Assembly (NCBI GenBank): GCA_025210345.1
Contig: JAOARX010000019.1
Span: forward strand, 1 to 64,000
Source of the DNA: Pelagimonas sp.
Lineage (GTDB): Bacteria; Pseudomonadota; Alphaproteobacteria; Rhodobacterales; Rhodobacteraceae
Reading direction: 5' to 3'
DNA length: 64,000 nucleotides
The position numbers and the translations under genes were made by a program. Within the stretch, counting starts at the first letter, position 1. Each line of letters opens with the position of its first letter. The notes below the pieces were generated by a model. That model was not told the origin of the DNA. It made no database searches and saw nothing but the letters and a program-made list of their open reading frames with translations. Shown piece after piece: positions 37,007 to 45,200 of this stretch.

Positions 37007-38410
37007 TTACAGCTCGCGAACGTCGGTGAGTTTGCCGGTCAGGGCAGCGGCGGCAGCCATGGCAGGCGACACGAGATGCGTGCGGCCCTTATAGCCCTGG
37101 CGCCCTTCAAAGTTGCGGTTCGAGGTCGATGCGCAGCGCTCGTTCTCGGACAGCTGGTCGGGGTTCATCGCCAGACACATCGAGCACCCTGCCAGACGCC
37201 ATTCAAAACCGGCATCCTCAAGGATTTGGGCGATGCCCTCTTCCTCGGCCTGTGCGCGCACAAGACCGGAACCGGGGACAACCATCGCCCGCATGCCCTC
37301 TTTGATCTTTTTGCCTTTCACGATCTCGGCGGCGGCGCGCAGATCTTCAATCCGGCCATTGGTGCACGAGCCGATAAAGACGGTGTCGATCTCGATGTCG
37401 GTCAGTTTCTGACCGGGGGTCAGGCCCATATATTCGATCGAACGCGCAGCGGCGTCGACTTTGCCGCCTTCGAAATCGGTCGGGTGGGGAACCACGCCGG
37501 TGATCGGCAGCACGTCTTCGGGCGAAGTGCCCCAGGTGACGACGGGCTGGATGTCTTCGCCTTTCAGGGTCACAACCTTGTCGAAATGCGCGCCTTCGTC
37601 GGTGAAAAGAGTTTTCCACCAGGTCAGCGCCGCTTCCCACTGGGCGCCTTTGGGCGCATGTGCGCGGCCTTTGACATATTCATATGTGGTCTCATCCGGC
37701 GCGATCAGGCCCGCACGCGCGCCGCCTTCGATCGCCATGTTGCAGACGGTCATACGGCCTTCCATCGACAGATCGCGGATCGCTTCGCCGCAATATTCGA
37801 TGACATAGCCGGTGCCGCCGCCGGTGCCGGTTTCACCGATCACGGCAAGGGTGATGTCCTTGGCGGTCACGCCCGGCTTGAGCTTGCCGGTGATCTCGAC
37901 CTTCATGTTTTTCGACTTTTTCTGGATCAGCGTCTGGGTCGCCAGAACGTGCTCAACTTCAGAGGTGCCAATCCCGTGCGCCAGCGCGCCGAATGCGCCA
38001 TGGGTCGCGGTGTGGCTGTCACCACAAACCACGGTCATGCCCGGCAGGGTCCAGCCGTTTTCAGGGCCAACGATGTGCACGATACCCTGACGGACGTCGG
38101 ACACGGGGTAATAGTGCACGCCAAACTCCTTGGCGTTCTTGTCCAGCGCTTCGACCTGAATGCGCGACTCTTCGGTCATCTGCGCCGGGTCTTCGCGGCC
38201 TGCGGTGGTCGGCACGTTGTGGTCCGGCACGGCGATGGTTTTTTCCGGTGCGCGCACCTTGCGGCCCGACATGCGCAGACCTTCAAAGGCCTGCGGGCTG
38301 GTCACTTCGTGGACCAGGTGGCGGTCGATATACAGCAGGCAAGTGCCGTCTTTGTCTTCGTGCGCGACATGCGCATCCCAGATTTTATCATAGAGCGTTT
38401 TGGGGGACAT
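37007..38410 (-). CDS. leuC: 3-isopropylmalate dehydratase large subunit
   Basis: Aconitase-family [4Fe-4S] subunit of 467 residues. It opens [15 protein letters not shown]; the cluster cysteines are in [14 protein letters not shown] and [29 protein letters not shown] is the substrate-site block. First gene of leuCD. The region upstream (38411-39005) contains no leucine-rich leader peptide that I could see. Confidence 0.96.
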   Translation of the reverse strand: MSPKTLYDKIWDAHVAHEDKDGTCLLYIDRHLVHEVTSPQAFEGLRMSGRKVRAPEKTIAVPDHNVPTTAGREDPAQMTEESRIQVEALDKNAKEFGVHYYPVSDVRQGIVHIVGPENGWTLPGMTVVCGDSHTATHGAFGALAHGIGTSEVEHVLATQTLIQKKSKNMKVEITGKLKPGVTAKDITLAVIGETGTGGGTGYVIEYCGEAIRDLSMEGRMTVCNMAIEGGARAGLIAPDETTYEYVKGRAHAPKGAQWEAALTWWKTLFTDEGAHFDKVVTLKGEDIQPVVTWGTSPEDVLPITGVVPHPTDFEGGKVDAAARSIEYMGLTPGQKLTDIEIDTVFIGSCTNGRIEDLRAAAEIVKGKKIKEGMRAMVVPGSGLVRAQAEEEGIAQILEDAGFEWRLAGCSMCLAMNPDQLSENERCASTSNRNFEGRQGYKGRTHLVSPAMAAAAALTGKLTDVREL

Positions 38411-38449
38411 GGGTCCTCTCCCGTACTGATTTGCTAATAAGATTGGCTG

Positions 38450-38657
38450 TCAGGGCGCAATGCTGCGCAGGGCATCATAGACGCGCCAGAACAGTGTGGG
38501 TCACACCGTAGAAACGTTCGCGCAGGCGGGCGCGGTCGCCGACATTGATAAACTTGGCCATAGGGAGCAGATACAGATTGTAGCCGAGTCTCGCAAGCAT
38601 CCATGTTGCGACACCAGATCCAGATGCCTGTGCAGCCAGTCGGCATAGATTTCTCAA
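38450..38657 (-). pseudogene. Possible frameshifted small gene upstream of leuC
   Basis: Two minus-strand frames both look protein-like and join at one point: the first gives MAKFINVGDRARLRERFYGVTH and stops at 38475; shifting by one base near 38493 continues as LFWRVYDALRSIAP to a stop at 38450. This reads like one protein of about 68 residues broken by a single-base change. No family was recognised and chance cannot be excluded. Confidence 0.25.
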
Positions 38658-38960
38658 TTCATCTGGCGGCCATTAAGTCAGCGGTAACGCTGAAATGGCA
38701 CAGTCGCGCTATGTCACAGCTGCCCCCCACTTCCTGGCGCGACCCCGCGTTGCGCCCCTTCGACGATGGCCCCGGACCGCATGTCCCGCAGCGCGGGTCA
38801 CGCCCTGATTCTCTTGAATCCGTCTGGTCAAAACTCTCGCGCCTGTTGCGCAAGAAACCGGTTCGTCGGCAACTTAGCCCGCCGCGTTCATGGACGGATA
38901 ACGCGAAATAGTATTGCGCGGATCCGATCCCGGCATGACGGGACGTTGTGACTGACATTT

Positions 38961-38972
38961 CCCTAAGGACAA
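38961..38972. repeat. 12-bp direct repeat flanking the thiolase gene (other copy 40190-40201)
   Basis: CCCTAAGGACAA occurs exactly at 38961-38972 and at 40190-40201, on either side of the thiolase gene in the same orientation. It may mark past insertion or duplication, or be chance. Confidence 0.6.
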
Positions 38973-38982
38973 CGCATAGTCG

Positions 38983-38999
38983 CTCCAAATCATTTGGAG
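38983..38999 (+). promoter_or_regulatory. 17-bp palindrome over the thiolase ribosome site
   Basis: CTCCAAATCATTTGGAG is a perfect inverted repeat of 8-bp arms. Its right end includes the GGAGG ribosome site (38996-39000) of the gene at 39006. In DNA it could be an operator; in RNA CTCCAA can pair with TTGGAG over five bases and hide the ribosome site. Confidence 0.55.
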
Positions 39000-39005
39000 G
39001 ACAAC

Positions 39006-40187
39006 ATGAGCGACGATATCGTAATTCTCAGTGGCGTACGCACTGCGATCGGTACTTTTGGCGGCAGCCTTGCCAACACCCCCCCGACCGAACTGGGTGC
39101 CACCGTGGCCAAAGGTGCGCTGGAACGCGCGGGCCTGGACGCCGGTCAGATTGGCCATGTGGTCTATGGCCACGTCATCAACACCGAACCGAAAGACATG
39201 TACCTGTCACGCGTGTCGGCGATCAAAGCAGGCATTCCAGATGTCGTCCCGGCAATGAACGTCAACCGCCTCTGCGGATCCGGTGTTCAAGCGATTGTTT
39301 CGGCGACGCAATCTCTGATGTTGGGTGATGCTGATTTTGCACTTGCGGGTGGTGCGGAAAACATGTCGCGCAGCCCCTACATCATGCAGGGCGCCCGCTG
39401 GGGCTCCAAGATGGGGGATGTGAAATCGCTCGACATGATGCTAGGCGCACTCAACTGTCCGTTTGACACGGGGCACATGGGTGTCACCGCCGAAAACGTC
39501 GCCCGCGAACATGACATCACCCGCGAGCAACAAGACGAATTCGCCTTGGTCAGCCAGAAGCGCGCGGCCAATGCGATTGAAAACGGCTATTTCGACAGCC
39601 AGATCATTCCCGTTCAGGTCAAAAAGCGCCGTGAAATGGTGGATTTCACCGCGGACGAACATGTCAAAGCTGACGCCGATCTGGCTGGGCTGTCCAAACT
39701 GCGCACCGTCTTTCAAAAGGATGGTACTGTCACGGCGGGCAACGCGTCTGGCATCAACGATGGTGCGGCGGCGCTGGTGCTGGCGCGGGCCTCGGCTGCG
39801 CAATCCGCAGGCCTGACGCCCAAGGCGCGCATCATCGGCTATGCCCATGCGGGCGTTCGACCCGAAGTCATGGGAATCGGCCCGATCCCCGCCGTTGAAA
39901 ACCTGCTGAAAAAGACCGGCCTCAGCGCGGCGGATTTTGACGTCATCGAATCGAACGAAGCCTTTGCAAGCCAGGCTCTGGCCGTGAACAAAGGCCTGGG
40001 TCTGGACTCGACCAAGGTCAATCCGAATGGTGGTGCCATCGCTTTGGGTCACCCGGTGGGTGCAACCGGCGCAATCATCACCGTCAAAGCCCTGCATGAA
40101 CTTGAGCGCATCGGTGGCTCCAAGGCGTTGATCACCATGTGTATTGGCGGTGGTCAGGGGATCGCACTGGCGATCGAACGGCTTTGA
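39006..40187 (+). CDS. Acetyl-CoA C-acyltransferase (thiolase)
   Basis: Thiolase of 393 residues, condensing or cleaving acyl-CoA and acetyl-CoA. The acylated Cys90 is in MNVNRLCGSGVQAIV; the catalytic His is in GGAIALGHPVGATGA and the second Cys in LITMCIGGGQG. The ESNEAFASQ motif is present. Biosynthetic (acetoacetyl-CoA/PHB type) and degradative roles cannot be separated by sequence alone. No reductase or PHB gene is adjacent. GGAGG precedes the ATG within a palindrome. Converges on pbpC with an 17-base gap. Confidence 0.93.
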   Translation: MSDDIVILSGVRTAIGTFGGSLANTPPTELGATVAKGALERAGLDAGQIGHVVYGHVINTEPKDMYLSRVSAIKAGIPDVVPAMNVNRLCGSGVQAIVSATQSLMLGDADFALAGGAENMSRSPYIMQGARWGSKMGDVKSLDMMLGALNCPFDTGHMGVTAENVAREHDITREQQDEFALVSQKRAANAIENGYFDSQIIPVQVKKRREMVDFTADEHVKADADLAGLSKLRTVFQKDGTVTAGNASGINDGAAALVLARASAAQSAGLTPKARIIGYAHAGVRPEVMGIGPIPAVENLLKKTGLSAADFDVIESNEAFASQALAVNKGLGLDSTKVNPNGGAIALGHPVGATGAIITVKALHELERIGGSKALITMCIGGGQGIALAIERL

Positions 40188-40204
40188 CCCCCTAAGGACA
40201 ATCG

Positions 40205-42223
40205 CTATTCCAAGGCAACAAAGACGCGTGCGGACTGACCGCGCGCGTCTATCACCGAGATCGCAACAAAACCCCGTTCCGGGGTGGGGAGCATGGCTTC
40301 GGGCCTCCACAGTCCGGTCATCGCGGGCGCGCCATCTTGCAATATCGTAAACGGTGGCACCCCCCCGCGCAGTTTGATTGGAACCCCCAGACCATCATGT
40401 TCGATGCGCGCGCCATCGGGGGGGAAAACCACCTGTAATTCCTGCTGGTGGACGAGTTTTCCAAACCGTTTCAAAGGCGCCGGGAGTTTGCTGTGCGGCA
40501 CAATGAGCGCAGAGGGCGGGGGTGCTGGCAAGGGGGCGTCGCCCTTTCGCGCGCGGCCGAGGGCTTCGAACAACAATGGCGCGGCCAGATCCCCGCCAAA
40601 GGCACCGGGCACCGCCGTGCCATCGGGCCGCCCCAGCCAAACACCCGCCACATGCTGCCCATCCCAGCCCAGGGCCCAGGCATCGCGATGGCCATATGAC
40701 GTTCCGGTTTTATAGGCCACTTTCCCCACGGGTCCGGCCATGGGCGGGGGTGGGATTTCCGACAGGATCTTACCGATTTGCCAAGCGGTCTCGGGCCTGA
40801 GCACAGGTTCAGACAAGGCTTGCGGTTCAGGCTTGGTATAGGTCAGGCGCCGCACCTGCCCGCCCGCGGCCAGCATCGCATAGAGTTGCACCATGTCCTG
40901 CAAATGAACCCCAAGACCGCCAAGGCCGATCGCCAATCCCGGCTCTCCTTCGGGCAGCCCCGGTTGCAGGCCCGACCGGCGCAGGCTGGCCAGCAGATGG
41001 GACGGCCCCAGCCGATCCAACACGCGCACCACGGGGATGTTCAGGGACAATTGCAACGCACGCCTGATCGGAATATCCCCGCGAAACACGCCATCGAAGT
41101 TTTGCGGAGAATAGCCGTCATACGTGACTGGCATATCCAGGATCAGCGTTTCCGGATGTGCCAACCCCTGATCAAAGGCCAGCCCATACACCAGCGGTTT
41201 GAGCGTCGATCCCGGGGATCGCAATGCCCGGGTCATATCAACAAATCCAAGCCCCTGCCCGCCGGAATAGGACGGCGATCCGACCGCTGCCAGAACTTCA
41301 CCGCTTTCGATCTCTGCCACCATCACCGCCGCAGACAGCCGTGGATCGCGTCCCGTCATGTAGGTTTGCACCAGGTTTTCAAGCCCTGATTGCAGATCGC
41401 GGTCCAGCGTCACGTCATGGCGGCCGTTTCGCTCTTGAACCAGCCGATCTGCCAGATGCGGCGCCAACCGGGGTATGGGATGGCGTCCGTCTGGCGCGGG
41501 ATCAAGCCGATCACGAGAGGCCTCATCAGCGTTCAGAACCCCCGCCCCGGCCATTCGCATCAACACGCGATTGCGCGCTTCTAACGCGGCTTTCGGGTGC
41601 CTGTCGGGTCGGCGGCTTTCGGGGGCTTGCGGCAAGGCAACCAACAACGCCGCCTGGGCCGGGGTCAGCCGCCCCGGCTCTTTCCCAAGCCAAATCAGAG
41701 AGGCGGCGCGCAGCCCTTCGACATTCCCCCCATACGGGGCAAGACCAAGATAGAGATCCAGTATCTGCGCCTTGCTGAATCGCGTTTCCAGCGCCCAGGC
41801 CAGGCGCATCTGCCGCAGCTTTCCGTCCCAGCGACCGGTTGGCCCATCCTCAAGCAGGCGCGCCACCTGCATGGTGATTGTCGACGCCCCCGAAACGACC
41901 TTGCCATGCCAAACCGCCTGCCAGACCGCGCGCGTGGCGGCCCAGAAATCTACGCCGCCATGCTCATAAAAGCGTTTGTCCTCATAGGCGAGCAGCATGT
42001 CAAAGAACAACGGATCCACCTGATCGGCGCTAACGGCCAGGCGCCATGTCCCGTCATCAACCGTGTAGGCCCGCAACAGCGCGCCGTTGCGATCACGGAT
42101 CTCGGCCCCCACCGCATGCACCAGCGGCGGGATGTGGGTTTGCGCGATCCAGGCTCGTGTCTTGTCTTGCGCAGCGGCGACGCTCCACAAGACAAGCACC
42201 AGACCGCACAAAACCCGTGTCAT
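40205..42223 (-). CDS. pbpC: Penicillin-binding protein 1C
   Basis: Bifunctional class A PBP of 672 residues, exported by an N-terminal signal/anchor (VLCGLVLVLWSVAAAQD). The GT51 transglycosylase motif EDKRFYEHGGVDF and STITMQVARLL come first; the transpeptidase then shows SPGSTLKPLVYG (active Ser, Lys), SLNIPVV and KTGTSYGHRDAW; a BiPBP_C domain closes the protein. It polymerises and crosslinks peptidoglycan. Its ATG overlaps the stop of the alpha-2-macroglobulin gene by ATGA, the known pbpC/A2M partnership. Confidence 0.94.
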   Translation of the reverse strand: MTRVLCGLVLVLWSVAAAQDKTRAWIAQTHIPPLVHAVGAEIRDRNGALLRAYTVDDGTWRLAVSADQVDPLFFDMLLAYEDKRFYEHGGVDFWAATRAVWQAVWHGKVVSGASTITMQVARLLEDGPTGRWDGKLRQMRLAWALETRFSKAQILDLYLGLAPYGGNVEGLRAASLIWLGKEPGRLTPAQAALLVALPQAPESRRPDRHPKAALEARNRVLMRMAGAGVLNADEASRDRLDPAPDGRHPIPRLAPHLADRLVQERNGRHDVTLDRDLQSGLENLVQTYMTGRDPRLSAAVMVAEIESGEVLAAVGSPSYSGGQGLGFVDMTRALRSPGSTLKPLVYGLAFDQGLAHPETLILDMPVTYDGYSPQNFDGVFRGDIPIRRALQLSLNIPVVRVLDRLGPSHLLASLRRSGLQPGLPEGEPGLAIGLGGLGVHLQDMVQLYAMLAAGGQVRRLTYTKPEPQALSEPVLRPETAWQIGKILSEIPPPPMAGPVGKVAYKTGTSYGHRDAWALGWDGQHVAGVWLGRPDGTAVPGAFGGDLAAPLLFEALGRARKGDAPLPAPPPSALIVPHSKLPAPLKRFGKLVHQQELQVVFPPDGARIEHDGLGVPIKLRGGVPPFTILQDGAPAMTGLWRPEAMLPTPERGFVAISVIDARGQSARVFVALE

Positions 42224-45200
42224 GGTGTGACCGTCACCGTCGAGGATGCCGTGGTTGCGCGGAACTCGGGGCGATACATGTCTTCGACCTGCGCAGCCGG
42301 ATGATGGTAGGTGCCCGGCGTCACCGCGCGCAGGACATAGGCCAGTTGGATCGGACCACCCTCCTTCTGATCTACAGCTGCCAAAAAGCGATCCGCGCGG
42401 AATTCGCTATGGACGCTGTCGTGGGGTTCGAACCAATCCAGCGCGCGAATGTCACCTGAACGCAACAGCGACGGGTTGTCGATTTCAAAACCTGCCGGCA
42501 GCGGATCATCAACCATCAATCGCGCGCGCGTCGATGCCGCAGGATAAACCGTCACAATCGCGACCATCCGTGTTCCGGCGGGAACAGGGCCGCGAACCGG
42601 CGTGCCATCCAGCAGCAGATATTCGCGATCCATTTGATAGCCATATCCGCTGGGCTTGGTCTGGCCATTTGAGACCCCGAAACTGGTGAGCGTAATGTCG
42701 ACAGGCTGCGCACCCGTGTTTTCCAGAACTTGCTCTGGCCCACCCTGTTCAAGGCGATGGGTCATCGCCCCTGTCATCGGGCGATTGTTCAACGTCAGAC
42801 CAGACAACGAAGGTTGGCGGGTCAGCGCCTGCGCGGCCAGCAGCATCCAAGATTGTTCTTGCGTGGACAACCGGTTTTGGGCCTGTGCCATGCGCCGGAT
42901 AAGGGCAGCTTGATCCACCCGTTCAGACCCCGCTTCAAGCGCAAGCGCCAAGACCCCGGCAGTATCGCGCAATGATGACCCATAGTCCTCACGATAGATC
43001 TGAGCGTCTTGCGCCTCTTGCGCATTCAGGCGCGCCTGCGCCAGACCAAACAGACGATCCGCGCGGGGTTGATCCCCATACGACGCAAGCGCCAGCCCCA
43101 TTTGGGCCTGCGCCAAAGGCGAGCCAAAGACCGTGCCTTTTTCATCTGAGTAATAGCGCAAATCCCCCATGGCCGCCCGTCCTTCGCGCGCCAGAACCAT
43201 CAGCGCATAGGCCAGATCTTCGCCGCCTCTGTCGAAATCAGACGCATAGGAAATGCGGTTTTGCAGGTTGTCCAACGCGGCGTCAAACGCATGCTGTGGC
43301 ACATCGAACCCCGCGCTTCGGGCGCGTCCAAGGAAATCGGTCACATAGGCGGACAGCCATGTTTCGCCGGAATAGGCATTCCAAAGACCGAATGACCCGT
43401 TGTCCGCCTGGCGCGTCAGAACCTTGTCGATCGCCTGGCGCACGCGCAGATCCATTTTCGCTTTCCCGCCAAGCCCCAGCGGCTCGGCCAGGGAACTGAG
43501 ATACAGCAGGGGCATGGCCTGCGATGTGACCTGTTCGGTGCAGCCATAGGGATAGCGATCCAGCGCCGTCAGCAGCCCGGGGGCATCCAACTGCGCCAAA
43601 GGTCCAGCCGATACCAGCGCATGCCCGCTGCGGTTTCGCAGCCCGTCAAAAAGCGCATCATCCAGGGTCAGAGCCTGTCCCGGCGCAAGGCTAAGCCGCC
43701 GGGTCGTGCTGACCTGTGGATCATTGGCACGCACCCCAAGCACAAGCTCTTTGGTCAAAACCTGCCCGCCTGGCGTGGTCAGGGTCACAAGGATCGTGTG
43801 GTCGCCTGTCTCTTGCGCTTGCAAGGGCAAGGCCACGGTCGCTTTGCCACCCTCAGTCAGGGTCACCGTCGCGGGCAGCGCTGACGTGTCGGCCCCAAGC
43901 CCGTCAACGCTGACCCGAAGCGGCATGTCGCCCGCCGGACCCGAAGTATGCGTCAGCTCAAGCAACAGGCGCGAGGTATCCCCGGGCGCCATGAAGCGTG
44001 GCAGAGCGGCTGAAATGACCACCGGATCGCGCACCAACACGTCGCTTTCGGCCTGTCCGACCGCATCCGCGCTCCAGACCACAGCCATCAGGCGCACGGT
44101 CCCGTTGAAATCAGGCAGATCAAAGCTCAGATCCGCACGGCCGTCCGCGTCCAGGGCGACGGGGCCGCCAAAGAACGCCACCAGCTTTTCTGTTGGCGGA
44201 GGGCTTTGCATCTGCATCTGCGCCCCTCCGTCCCCGCCCGAGCGGATCACCCCTGGCGTGCCATTCAGGCCGTCCACCAAACGACCGTAAAGGTCGCGAA
44301 TTTCAACACCCAGCTGGCGCTGGCCAAAATAGTGTTCAGACGGATTGGGGCTGTCAAAACCGGTCAGGTTCAAAATCCCCAGATCCACCGCGGCGACCGT
44401 AACGTATCCCGGCTGGCCGTTCAGCCCATCCACCTGCGCCCGGACCTTGAGCGGGCCGCGCGGACGCACGTCGGCATCATGGTCCAAGGCCACCGAAAGC
44501 TGCGCTTTCCCCGGATCCACCGCCGCATGGCGCACGCCCAGCGCCCGCGCCGGATTGCGCCCCTGGGCGACATCCATCGGGCGCAGCAACTGGGCCGTCA
44601 CATAAACCCCCGCGCCCCATTCTTCGGTCACGGGCAGATCGACAAAGCTTTCGCCTTTGGACACATCAACGGCCTGCATCGCCACAACGTGATCGGACAG
44701 AACCGTCACCAACGCCTTTCCGGCATAGCGCGGAACAAGTCGAAGCCGGGCGGTATCCCCCTGCTGATAGCGGTCCTTATCCAGCGTCATTTCCAGCAGA
44801 TCAGGTGATTTGCTGGTGTCCGCAGGCGCATACCAACCCGCATCAAATGCGACCGAGCTGGCCAGATCTGCCGCGCCTGCGCGCTGAACGACAATTTCAT
44901 ATTCCCCCCAGGTCACCTGGGCGGCCACCGAAAGCGGCGTGGTCCCCAACGTGCCCGCGCCCTGTGCGATCAGTTCGCGGGTGGTCACGGGCTCCCAGTT
45001 CCAGTTTCCATACTGATTGTACCATTGATACCGGGTGCGCAGCCGATTGATCTGCCAGGTCACGTCCAAGCTTTGCGGCGCAAGATCTGCTCCCACCGCG
45101 ATCACGTCAAACTGGGCCTCTGATCCCTCGGGAAGCCCCCCCTCAAAGGCAGGCCGGATGCCGATAATCGGCCCCACGGGCGCCACTGCGCGGGATATCC

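Noticed and set aside
36491..38437. Plus-strand frame opposite leuC and leuD
   Set aside because: Shadow of two genes with complete catalytic motifs.
38711..38911. 66-codon plus-strand frame ending LSRLLRKKPVRR
   Set aside because: Somewhat protein-like, but no ribosome site and no recognisable family; left out.
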